The position numbers and the translations under genes were made by a program. The notes under the pieces were generated by a model, which saw nothing but the letters and a program-made list of their open reading frames with translations, was not told the origin of the DNA and ran no database searches. Shown in pieces: positions 7,354 to 13,969 of a stretch of DNA of 13,969 bases. Within the stretch, counting starts at the first letter, position 1, and the number at the start of each line of letters is the position of its first letter. Source of the stretch: an uncultured Clostridia bacterium (GTDB lineage: Bacteria > Bacillota > Clostridia > Christensenellales > CASEPJ01); contig CASEPJ010000052.1 of assembly GCA_949289715.1 (NCBI GenBank), positions 1-13,969 on the forward strand. Reading direction: 5' to 3'.

Positions 7354-8570
7354 ACTTCTTCTCCTAAAATTCTCTGTCTTTCGTTTTCATTAAAAGAGGC
7401 AAGACATGGGTGGATTTTTAATTTATCGAAATCCAATGAAATTAGCGGAATTTTTTCCCTTATTAATCTGGTATATATACCCGCCCTCTCAACATTTCCA
7501 ACTAAAATAAATCCGTTTAAACAACCGTCTTTTACCACAAGTTTTTTGTAACCGCCATTATAATCGATTATCTTTTGACCAACTAAACTTCCGGCAGTTA
7601 TAATATGTAACCCCATAAATCCAATTGAGTTCATTGGCATACAACAGTCGTTTTTCTCATTTCCTCCCGCCATATTGACTCCAGCATTGTACCCTCCGGA
7701 ATATGCGTTGGGAAGAAGAGCCAAAATTCTTTCGCTATCGGTTGTAATATCGTATGACATTACGCAATCTCCCGCTGCATAAACATCTTTTAAAGAAGTT
7801 TCGCCCCTTTCGTCTACCCATATTCCTCGCTCTGTCTTTCCTGCGGCATCTTTAACCAATTCGATATTGGGGCGAACCCCCACAGCAATTATAAGTACGT
7901 CAAACGGAATAACCGTATCGTCGTCGAGGGTGGCAGTATTTGGTGAATATTTTTTCACGAAACGGGATAAATAAAAATTAAAATCATATTTTTTTAAATG
8001 TTCTTTTACGATGTCCGACGCTTCTTTATCGAGTACGCTGGAAAGAACCCTGTCGGTCATGTCGACTATTGTAATGCTTTTGACTTTGCCGAATATGCCT
8101 TCTGCACATTTTAAACCTATAAGACCTGCCCCTACAATTAATACTTTGCTTTCTTTATTTATATTGTCTTGAAGCTTTAAGGCATCGTTTAAAGAACCGA
8201 AAGTATAATAGTTTATGTCGCTTAATCCTTCGGCAGGAGGAATAAACGGTCTGGAGCCGCAAGCCACCATAAGTTTATCGTAAGAAAAAGTCTCTCCCCC
8301 TGCGTAAATTGTTTTGTTTAGTGCATCTATTTTTTCTACAGGCAGAGAAAAATGTGTTTTAACGTTATTTTTTACATAAAAATCATCGGGGCGATATTTC
8401 ATCTTTTCCATATCGGTTTTACCGCATAAAAGATATGAGATTAAAGGTCGGCTGTAGGTATGATATTCTTCCGAAGAAAACAAATCTATATCTCCTTTCT
8501 TATCTATACTTCTTATCCCCTCTACAGCGCCTACCGCTGCGGTTGAATTTCCTATAATAATATATTTCAT
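7350..8570 (-). CDS. FAD/NAD(P)-dependent oxidoreductase, probable electron-input subunit
   Basis: A 406-residue pyridine nucleotide-disulfide oxidoreductase-fold protein (the nitrite reductase/rubredoxin reductase-like branch), without a redox-active disulfide motif. The N-terminal FAD site appears as IIIGNSTAAVGAVEGIR (4-20), the NAD(P)-binding loop as VLIVGAGLIGLKCAEG (143-158), and the second FAD contact as VYAAGDC (263-269). It sits between the ferredoxin gene and the GXGXG gene, two bases after the ferredoxin stop, with its ribosome site AGGAGAG overlapping that gene's end. From this context it probably passes electrons between NAD(P)H and the iron-sulfur proteins of the split glutamate synthase. 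That would take the part of the small GltD subunit of bacterial enzymes, to which it is not closely similar in layout. The partner is inferred only from gene order. Confidence 0.88.
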   Translation of the reverse strand: MKYIIIGNSTAAVGAVEGIRSIDKKGDIDLFSSEEYHTYSRPLISYLLCGKTDMEKMKYRPDDFYVKNNVKTHFSLPVEKIDALNKTIYAGGETFSYDKLMVACGSRPFIPPAEGLSDINYYTFGSLNDALKLQDNINKESKVLIVGAGLIGLKCAEGIFGKVKSITIVDMTDRVLSSVLDKEASDIVKEHLKKYDFNFYLSRFVKKYSPNTATLDDDTVIPFDVLIIAVGVRPNIELVKDAAGKTERGIWVDERGETSLKDVYAAGDCVMSYDITTDSERILALLPNAYSGGYNAGVNMAGGNEKNDCCMPMNSIGFMGLHIITAGSLVGQKIIDYNGGYKKLVVKDGCLNGFILVGNVERAGIYTRLIREKIPLISLDFDKLKIHPCLASFNENERQRILGEEV

Positions 8571-8572
8571 AA

Positions 8573-9001
8573 TTATCTCTCCTCAAAAAGCAGCGCTTTA
8601 TTCGGACAACCTTTTACGCACGCCGGTTCTTTACAAATATTTTTTATACATAATTCACATTTAAAAACGGAACCGCCCGAATCTTCAACTATAGCGCCGT
8701 AGGGACAAACCAATACACAAGTCAAACAATTTACGCATTTATTTTTATCCATCATTACTACTCCGTTTTCTTTATATAAAGCACCCGTAATACACGACTG
8801 AATACAAATAGGATTTTTACAATGTCTGCATGAAACCGCAAAATTAATTTTTCCCGTTTCTTCAACCTTGATTCGAGGGACTATTTCGGTATTTTTTAAT
8901 GCAACAGCCATATCGGGTTGATTGGTATTTGCAAAAGCGCAGTTATATTCACAAAGTTTACATCCCAAGCACCATTTTTCATCGGCATAAACTCTTTTCA
9001 T
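8573..9001 (-). CDS. Four-cluster ferredoxin-type iron-sulfur protein
   Basis: A 142-residue protein with 17 cysteines and the pattern of four [4Fe-4S] clusters, like HycB/CooF/DmsB-type electron-transfer subunits. The groups are CLGCKLCEYNC (11-21), CRHCKNPICIQSC, CVNCLTCVLVCP, and CELCIKNICKEPACVKGCP near the end. There is no signal peptide or membrane segment, so it is cytoplasmic. Spacing to the synthase gene is 9 bases and to the oxidoreductase gene 2 bases. The order suggests a wire between the FAD subunit and the FMN/iron-sulfur synthase subunit. It is a typical companion of split glutamate synthases in anaerobes. AGGAGG lies in front of the ATG. The exact electron donor cannot be read from the sequence. 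Confidence 0.9.
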   Translation of the reverse strand: MKRVYADEKWCLGCKLCEYNCAFANTNQPDMAVALKNTEIVPRIKVEETGKINFAVSCRHCKNPICIQSCITGALYKENGVVMMDKNKCVNCLTCVLVCPYGAIVEDSGGSVFKCELCIKNICKEPACVKGCPNKALLFEER

Positions 9002-9010
9002 ATTTTCCTC

Positions 9011-10513
9011 CTATTCTCCGGCATGTTTGATGCCCAAAATTTTAAGTTCTTTATCGGTCAAACCAATTCCTCGCAACATTAAACGGTTTCCTCTTAACGC
9101 CTCTATGGAATTGATACCCATACCGCCCATCATCTCTTTGATTTCATGCGTCCATGCAGAGATTAAATTTACAAGTCGCCTACTTGCCACATCGGGATTC
9201 AATCGTTTTACCAATTCGGGAATTTGTGTAGCTATTCCCCAATTGCATTTACCCGTATGACAGCTTCTGCATAAATGGCACCCCATAGCTATCAATGCTC
9301 CGGAAGCTATATAAACTGCGTCAGCTCCTAAAGCGATGGCTTTTACAATATCTCCGCTGTTTCTTATACTGCCACCCACTACCAACGATACTTCGTTTCT
9401 TATACCCTCTTCTCTGAGCCTTTGATCTACACTGGCAAGAGCTAATTCTATAGGTATGCCCACTTCGTTTCTTATTCTCGTAGGAGCTGCACCTGTGCCC
9501 CCTCTGAAACCGTCGATTGCTATTATATCGGCACCGCTTCTTGCTATTCCGCTTGCAATTGCAGCAACATTATGAACGGCGGCTATTTTAACTATAACCG
9601 GTTTTTTATAAGCGGTTGCCTCTTTTAAAGAATAAACTAACTGTCTTAAATCTTCTATGGAATAAATATCGTGATGGGGAGCGGGAGATATTGCATCGGT
9701 ACCTTTCGGAATCATTCGGGTTTTCGATACGTCTCCTACAATTTTCTCACCGGGCAGATGACCGCCTATTCCGGGTTTAGCGCCCTGTCCCATTTTTATT
9801 TCTATGGCGGCACCGGCCTCCAAATAATCTTTATATACACCGAAACGTCCCGAAGCTACCTGAACGATTGTATTTGCCCCGAATTCGTAAAAATCTTCGT
9901 GCAGACCGCCTTCACCGGTATTATAATAAATTTTAAGTTCTTTAGCGGCACGTGCAAGAGAAGCGTGTGCATTATAACTTATAGACCCGTAACTCATTGC
10001 CGAAAACATTATAGGAGTGGAAAGTTCCAACTGAACGGGGGTGTTGCATACAAGATTTCCATTCTCATCCCTTACTGTTTCTTCCGCCTTTTTACCCAGA
10101 TAAACTTTCGTTTCCATTGGTTCTCTTAACGGGTCTATGCTGGGATTTGTAACTTGCGATGCGTTTATCAGCATCTTATCCCAATATACGGGGAAAGGTT
10201 GGGGATTACCCATTGAGGACAATAATACTCCGCCCGACTCCGCTTGAATATAAATTTCTCTCATTGCCTGATCGGACCAATTTGCATTTTCTTTAAATGT
10301 ATTATTTGATTTAACTATTTTTAAAGCCCTTGTGGGACAAAGCGATACGCATCTGTGGCAGCATACGCATTTTTCGCTGTAACTTATCATTTTATCCGCC
10401 TCTTCATTATACAAATGAACGAGATTGGCGCATTGTCTTTCGCAAACTCTGCATTTTATGCATCTGTCAGCGTCTCTTTCGACTTCATATTGAGGATTTA
10501 TATAATTAATCAT
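9011..10513 (-). CDS. Glutamate synthase FMN-binding synthase subunit with N-terminal ferredoxin domain (GltB2 type)
   Basis: A 500-residue protein that forms glutamate from 2-oxoglutarate and ammonia delivered from glutamine. Residues 15-62 are a two-cluster ferredoxin module (CIKCRVCERQC and CVCCHRCVSLCP). About 150-470 is the FMN-binding TIM barrel of the glutamate synthase family, with MFSAMSYGSIS, GEGGLHEDF, KMGQGAKPGIGGHLPGEK, SPAPHHDIYSIEDL, IAIDGFRGGTGAAPT and VVGGSIRNSGD. The cluster motif near 412-423 has the expected C-x5-C-x4-C ligands of a [3Fe-4S] centre, plus an extra Cys415 (GCHLCRSCHTGKC). The glutaminase and beta-helix parts are in separate genes, as in archaeal-type enzymes. 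AAAGGAG precedes the ATG, 20 bases after the glutaminase gene. Confidence 0.95.
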   Translation of the reverse strand: MINYINPQYEVERDADRCIKCRVCERQCANLVHLYNEEADKMISYSEKCVCCHRCVSLCPTRALKIVKSNNTFKENANWSDQAMREIYIQAESGGVLLSSMGNPQPFPVYWDKMLINASQVTNPSIDPLREPMETKVYLGKKAEETVRDENGNLVCNTPVQLELSTPIMFSAMSYGSISYNAHASLARAAKELKIYYNTGEGGLHEDFYEFGANTIVQVASGRFGVYKDYLEAGAAIEIKMGQGAKPGIGGHLPGEKIVGDVSKTRMIPKGTDAISPAPHHDIYSIEDLRQLVYSLKEATAYKKPVIVKIAAVHNVAAIASGIARSGADIIAIDGFRGGTGAAPTRIRNEVGIPIELALASVDQRLREEGIRNEVSLVVGGSIRNSGDIVKAIALGADAVYIASGALIAMGCHLCRSCHTGKCNWGIATQIPELVKRLNPDVASRRLVNLISAWTHEIKEMMGGMGINSIEALRGNRLMLRGIGLTDKELKILGIKHAGE

Positions 10514-10533
10514 ATTTCTTCTCCTTTTGCCCG

Positions 10534-11619
10534 TTATATACGGTCTTTCGTAAAAATTACCGGTTGCCCGCCTTTAGGGGCCCATAATTTATCAAGCACT
10601 GGAGCTATAACTCTTATGGCACATTCTTCGCTTGCAATATATACATTATCATCCTTTTCACCTACAACCATAGAACGCAGTTTCAAACGGTCGTTAAGCG
10701 CCATAATACCGCCTTCAAATCCGAGAAGAATGGAGAACGGTCCGGTAATTAAAAGACTTGAAAATCTGTTTCTCAAATATTCGTGTTTTTTCCTTTCCGA
10801 TTCGGGCATATTTTCGATAGTCATCCAAAACGGTGCTGCAATAACCGCTGCGGTCTCTTCCAAACTCAGCTTCTGTCTTCTTACAAGATAATCTACCATA
10901 TAAGTAATTACTTCGGTATCTGTAAGCAATGTGCATTTATAGCCATACATTTCTATAAATCTGCGATTTGCATCGTATGAGGATATTTCGCCGTTATGCA
11001 CGATGGAATAATCTAACAAACCGAAAGGATGTGCTCCTCCCCACCAACCGGGCGTATTTGTGGGATACCTGCCGTGTGCCGTCCAAAAATATCCTTTGTA
11101 TTCATCTAATTTATAAAATCTGCCCACTTCTTCGGGAAAACCCACCGCTTTAAAAATTCCCATATTTTTACCGGAGGAAAAAATATATGCTCCTTTAATA
11201 TTTGTATTGACTCTGAAAACCTGTTTAACCACATATTCGTTTTCTTCCAGCTGACTGTCTGCGAGTTTGGTTTTTAAAGGCGTTACGAAATAGCGCCAAA
11301 TCAAAGGTTCATCAGTAATGGATTTTACTTTTTTTGTTGGTATTTTGGACAAATTGACAATATCGAAAAATTTTTCCAAAAATTCCTCACATTCATGTTT
11401 TGCGGAAACATTGTCGTAAAATATATGTAACGCATAAAACTCTTTATATTCTGGATAAATACCATAGCCTGCAAAACCGCCGCCCAATCCGTTGGAACGG
11501 TCGTGCATCACTTCTATAGAGGTTATAATATCTTCTCCGGAAAATCTTTTTCCGCTTCTTGAAAATATAGACGAAACCGCACAACCCGAAGGTATTCTGA
11601 CCTGCCCTTCTATTAACAT
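10534..11619 (-). CDS. Glutamate synthase class II glutamine amidotransferase subunit (GltB1 type)
   Basis: A 361-residue Ntn-type glutaminase domain that releases ammonia from glutamine for the synthase subunit. Cys13 in PSGCAVSSIFSRSGKR is the probable nucleophile. In class II enzymes it must be the first residue, so a 12-residue propeptide would have to be removed, as in large glutamate synthases. Other family signs are AHGRYPTNTPGWWGGAHPF (181-199; Arg184), the oxyanion site HNGEISS (208-214), and TDTEVITYMVDY. The middle section (residues 70-150) is larger than in the short GlxB-like versions. It is the first gene of the operon and has a full AGGAGG (11628-11633) 8 bases before the ATG. 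Expression is probably set by the terminator in the leader just upstream. Confidence 0.93.
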   Translation of the reverse strand: MLIEGQVRIPSGCAVSSIFSRSGKRFSGEDIITSIEVMHDRSNGLGGGFAGYGIYPEYKEFYALHIFYDNVSAKHECEEFLEKFFDIVNLSKIPTKKVKSITDEPLIWRYFVTPLKTKLADSQLEENEYVVKQVFRVNTNIKGAYIFSSGKNMGIFKAVGFPEEVGRFYKLDEYKGYFWTAHGRYPTNTPGWWGGAHPFGLLDYSIVHNGEISSYDANRRFIEMYGYKCTLLTDTEVITYMVDYLVRRQKLSLEETAAVIAAPFWMTIENMPESERKKHEYLRNRFSSLLITGPFSILLGFEGGIMALNDRLKLRSMVVGEKDDNVYIASEECAIRVIAPVLDKLWAPKGGQPVIFTKDRI

Positions 11620-11642
11620 TTTGAAAGCCTCCTAAAAACAAC

Positions 11643-11689
11643 AAAAAAACGTCCGCAAAATCCGGCATTACACCGTAAATTGCGAACGT
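11643..11689 (-). terminator. Leader attenuator terminator before the glt operon
   Basis: In the RNA, ACGUUCGCAA (11680-11689) pairs with UUGCGGACGU (11649-11658), ten pairs including one G-U, followed by a U7 run (11643-11649). The 21-base loop holds a small inner hairpin (CGGU with GCCG). It lies between the promoter and the first gene, so it would stop transcription before the operon unless disrupted. Confidence 0.75.
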
Positions 11690-11719
11690 CATTGTTCTCG
11701 TTTATTAAATTCATTAATA
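11684..11719 (-). promoter_or_regulatory. ANTAR-type antiterminator RNA element in the glt operon leader
   Basis: The RNA stem GAAC/GUUC (11694-11697 and 11684-11687) closes a six-base loop AAUGAC, with A at loop position 1 and G at position 4, the known signature of ANTAR-bound hexaloops. Its 3' arm is part of the terminator's 5' arm, so the two structures exclude each other. Just 5' of it lies a second hairpin, UAUUAA-UGAAU-UUAAUA (11703-11719). This could be the first of the usual pair, though it folds best with a five-base loop; it also contains the string AAUGAA. Binding by the ANTAR protein of the same operon is inferred from established EutV/NasR examples. Confidence 0.65.
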
Positions 11720-11727
11720 TTTTTATT

Positions 11728-11756
11728 ATGATACATCATTAAAACGTAATTGTCAA
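11728..11756 (-). promoter_or_regulatory. Promoter of the glt-gln-ANTAR-pyrG operon
   Basis: On the minus strand a consensus -35 TTGACA (11751-11756) and a -10 TATCAT (11728-11733, one mismatch) are separated by exactly 17 bases. This is the strongest housekeeping-type promoter in the window. The start would fall near 11721, giving a leader of about 100 bases that contains the hexaloop hairpin and terminator. A strong promoter ahead of a terminator fits control by antitermination rather than by initiation. Confidence 0.85.
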
Positions 11757-12184
11757 TAAAATAAAGGCATTTATTTTATTTTTGTATAAAAACAAAAAAA
11801 TTATGATTGGTTATTTTATTCTTTCCTTTTATTTATTTAGAATTTCTTAGCCTTTAAATTTGATAATCGAATATGTTTTTGTGAAATTTGTATACAGTAA
11901 TAAAAAGTTTGCGAATACTGATATTTGTTGCTAATGTTTTATACTTTTTTATAATACTCTTTTATAATTATGCTTATTATTGTCGCTGAAATCGTAATAT
12001 AAAATAAAATATCCGCCTTAATAAAGCGGATATTTATTTTTAATATAATTTTTAGAAACCTATATAATTATAAATTATTAATAGTAAATTATTAAAAGTC
12101 ATAAAAAATATAAGTTAATAAAATTTTGATTTTATAATATTTATAGTAAATAATTTATTAAGTTTACTATTTTTATAACTATTT
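11757..12184. other. AT-rich gap between the glt operon promoter and hpf
   Basis: No credible gene is visible. The stretch contains the strong hairpin at 12007-12035 (listed separately). It also has AT-only inverted repeats next to the hpf stop: ATAGTAAA with TTTACTAT at 12143-12170, and TTATAACT with AGTTATAA at 12173-12194, which covers the hpf stop codon. The remainder is low-complexity A/T DNA. Confidence 0.55.
12007..12035 (-). terminator. Probable terminator of the clpC-hpf transcript
   Basis: A perfect 10-bp stem, AAATATCCGC (12007-12016) with GCGGATATTT (12026-12035) and a 9-base loop, is followed by T-rich sequence on both sides. It lies about 150 bases past the hpf stop and is the first strong G/C-containing hairpin there. 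It could act in either direction. Confidence 0.7.
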
Positions 12185-12709
12185 TTAGTTATAACTTACT
12201 TCAATATTGCCGACGCCGCTTCCTTTTCTTCTGTAAAGCACATTGATTTTATCGGTTTTTTCATTTAAAAAGATATAAAAATCGTGCCCTACCAAATCCA
12301 TTTCCATAAGCGCCTCGTCTTCGCTCATCGGTTTTAAATAAAGTTCTTTTTTCTTAACGACTTTTTCTTCTTTTTCGTCTACTTTATCCAAAACGAAAAG
12401 CATTGAGTCATCAACCGATTTAATACGTTTCTGAAGTTTGGTTTTATGCTTATGAATTTGCCTTTCTATTTTTGGCAATACTTCGTCGATGTTATTATAC
12501 ATATTGTCCCCGGCAACTTCTGCACGCAGCACAGAGCCCTTCAAAAATATAGTCAATTCGAGTTTTTCGGTATCCTTTTCTCTTTTCATAAGGACTTTGG
12601 CAGCAATGTCCTCGTCGAAATACCTCTCCAATTTCATAACCTTTTTGGTTACGATTTCTTTCAGTTTTTCGCTCGCTTGATAATTCAATGTGGTAATATC
12701 CAATTTCAT
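12185..12709 (-). CDS. hpf: Long-form ribosome hibernation promoting factor
   Basis: Binds the 30S decoding centre and pairs two ribosomes into inactive 100S dimers during starvation or stress. The 174 residues form the long type found in Gram-positive bacteria. Residues 1-100 are the ribosome-binding S30AE/YfiA domain (MKLDITTLNYQASEKLKE, KVLMKREKDTEKLELTIFL, a basic helix with HKHKTKLQKRIKS). A charged linker (about 101-125) leads to the C-terminal dimerisation domain (KPMSEDEALMEMDLVGHDFYIFLNEKT, NVLYRRKGSGVGNIEV). A strong GGAGGT site precedes the ATG. The gene starts 33 bases after clpC with no terminator visible between them, so both are probably on one stress-related transcript. An AT hairpin overlaps its stop codon. 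Confidence 0.95.
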   Translation of the reverse strand: MKLDITTLNYQASEKLKEIVTKKVMKLERYFDEDIAAKVLMKREKDTEKLELTIFLKGSVLRAEVAGDNMYNNIDEVLPKIERQIHKHKTKLQKRIKSVDDSMLFVLDKVDEKEEKVVKKKELYLKPMSEDEALMEMDLVGHDFYIFLNEKTDKINVLYRRKGSGVGNIEVSYN

Positions 12710-12742
12710 AATTATACCTCCTCGGATTTTTTTATAAAATCG

Positions 12743-13969
12743 TTAAGCCTTAGCTTCTACGTTTTTATTTCTGAAAATAATTTTTCCTTCTTCTACATCA
12801 ACAATCAAATCGTCGTTATCATTGACATTGCCCATAAGAATTTCCTCAGCAAGTTTATCTTCTATATCCCTTTGAATAACTCTTTTTAACGGTCTTGCAC
12901 CGTAGTTTTCGTCGTAACCTTTTTCAACAATATAATCTTTGACTGCATCTGAAAGTTCCAGCGTAATTTTTTGAGCGCTCAATTTTTCTTTTAAATTTTT
13001 AAAGAGAATTTCGGCAATGGCAATTATGTCGTTCTTGGTCAAGCTGTTGAAAATAATTATATCGTCTACCCTGTTTAAAAATTCGGGTTTAAACCTTTGT
13101 TTCAAAGCATGCATCATAATTTCCCTGTTGTCTTCTTCTACAGCCTTGGCATTGTCGGAAAAGCCCAATTTTCTGCCCTTTTTCGTATCTGCGGCACCTA
13201 CATTCGAGGTCATTATAATTATAGTATTTTTAAAATTAACGGTACGACCTTGCGAATCGGTAAGTCTGCCGTCGTCTAAAATCTGCAACAGCGAATTATA
13301 AATATCAGGGTGAGCTTTTTCTATTTCGTCGAACAAAATTACGGAATAGGGTTTTCTTCTTACCTGCTCGGTAAGCTGACCGCCTTCGTCGAAACCGACA
13401 TATCCGGGAGGAGAGCCTATAAGTTTAGAAACACTGTGCGATTCCATATATTCGGACATATCGAGCCTTATAATGTTATTTTCGCTGCCGAACATAACTT
13501 CGCTTAACGCTTTGCAAAGTTCAGTTTTGCCTACGCCGGTAGGACCGAGGAAAATAAACGAACCTATTGGACGTTTAGGATCTTTTATTCCCGCTCTGGC
13601 ACGTCTTAATGCTCTGGAAACCGCACTGACAGCTTCATCTTGTCCTATTACACGTTTATGCAATATTTCTTCTAATTTTATTAATTTTTCCTTTTCGCTC
13701 TCGTTTATTTTATTAACGGGAATATTTGTCCAGGAAGAAACAATTTCCGCAATTTCGTTTTCACCTATGCTTTCGGTATTAAGATTTTTCTTTTTCTGCC
13801 ATTCTTCTTTTTCTCTGTCGAATTCCATTTTTTTATTTTTTAATTTTTTAAAACGGTCTTCGGCTTTATCGAATATGTTTTTGGATTTGTAATAATTGAC
13901 TTCCCTTTCCAATTCGGCAATTTCTTCTTCGATTTTTTTAAGATCTAATGGAGCTATATTGCTTAATAC
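12743..13969 (-). CDS. clpC: ATP-dependent Clp protease ATP-binding subunit ClpC, 5' end beyond the window
   Basis: The reading frame runs off the right edge, so only the last 408 residues are seen. The apparent TTG start at 13912 is an internal leucine codon, because the frame stays open with family sequence (SNIAPLDLKKIEEE) upstream. In order: a short coiled M-domain with a UVR-like NIFDKAEDRFKKL, then the second AAA+ module. That module has VIGQDEAV, Walker A GPTGVGKT (142-149 of the visible part), PPGYVG pore loop, Walker B ILFDEIEKAHPD, sensor-1 MTSN and sensor-2 YGARPLKR. The loop KLGFS carries the LGF tripeptide used to dock on ClpP, which together with the short M-domain favours ClpC over ClpB. 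It unfolds proteins for ClpP in the cytoplasm. No clpP, ctsR or mcsAB is visible. Confidence 0.94.
   Translation of the reverse strand, partial: VLSNIAPLDLKKIEEEIAELEREVNYYKSKNIFDKAEDRFKKLKNKKMEFDREKEEWQKKKNLNTESIGENEIAEIVSSWTNIPVNKINESEKEKLIKLEEILHKRVIGQDEAVSAVSRALRRARAGIKDPKRPIGSFIFLGPTGVGKTELCKALSEVMFGSENNIIRLDMSEYMESHSVSKLIGSPPGYVGFDEGGQLTEQVRRKPYSVILFDEIEKAHPDIYNSLLQILDDGRLTDSQGRTVNFKNTIIIMTSNVGAADTKKGRKLGFSDNAKAVEEDNREIMMHALKQRFKPEFLNRVDDIIIFNSLTKNDIIAIAEILFKNLKEKLSAQKITLELSDAVKDYIVEKGYDENYGARPLKRVIQRDIEDKLAEEILMGNVNDNDDLIVDVEEGKIIFRNKNVEAKA

Noticed and set aside
10355..10891. Long plus-strand open frame opposite the GltB1/GltB2 genes
   Set aside because: It is antisense to two well-conserved genes, has no family resemblance, and spans their junction; it is a shadow frame.
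12446..12889. 147-codon plus-strand open frame opposite hpf and clpC
   Set aside because: It has a biased, Phe/Ile-rich composition typical of the reverse complement of Lys/Glu-rich genes, with no ribosome site or domain.
13912..13912. Start of clpC at the TTG at 13912
   Set aside because: The frame continues open to the window edge with recognisable ClpC M-domain sequence, so this is an internal codon and the gene is cut by the window.

Overview
The window looks like a chromosomal segment of a low-GC, Gram-positive, anaerobic member of the Bacillota, most likely Clostridia. The grounds are very AT-rich intergenic DNA (roughly 15% G+C at the left edge), strong AGGAGG-type ribosome sites, a ClpC-type unfoldase next to a long-form hibernation factor, a YhcN/YlaJ-like exported protein of the kind found in spore formers, and a ferredoxin-rich split glutamate synthase. 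No rRNA, tRNA, CRISPR array, insertion sequence or phage gene was recognised.

Left part (1-3090). An AT-rich gap ends in a promoter with two GATA-type palindromes in front of a 63-residue Xre-family regulator. This gene converges without a gap on a YhcN/YlaJ-like secreted protein. Next come rpsT (ribosomal protein S20, GTG start, clear promoter and terminator) and, divergent from it, murI (glutamate racemase). A 563-base gap between the convergent murI and pyrG holds an AT-rich hairpin with a T-run that could end the large operon.

Centre (3091-11760). One minus-strand operon of eight tightly spaced genes runs from a near-consensus promoter (11728-11756) through a leader with an intrinsic terminator. 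The order is class II glutamine amidotransferase (GltB1), ferredoxin-fused FMN synthase domain (GltB2), a four-cluster ferredoxin, an FAD/NAD(P) oxidoreductase, the GXGXG beta-helix domain (GltB3), a glutamine synthetase-like protein, an ANTAR RNA-binding regulator, and pyrG (CTP synthase). It reads as a glutamine/glutamate module: a glutamate synthase split over separate chains, a glutamine synthetase relative, a regulator, and a glutamine-consuming nucleotide enzyme. The leader can form a hairpin with hexaloop AAUGAC (A at 1, G at 4) whose 3' arm is also the 5' arm of the terminator. This is the arrangement expected for ANTAR-mediated antitermination, so the seventh gene probably controls its own operon.

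Right part (11761-13969). A mostly empty AT-rich gap with a strong bidirectional hairpin follows, then hpf (long-form ribosome hibernation factor) and the C-terminal part of clpC, which runs off the right edge. These two are closely spaced and look co-transcribed.

The most notable points are the ANTAR attenuator, the pseudo-receiver of its cognate regulator, and the glutamine synthetase-like protein, which keeps most metal-binding glutamates but has lost several other catalytic residues of the family.
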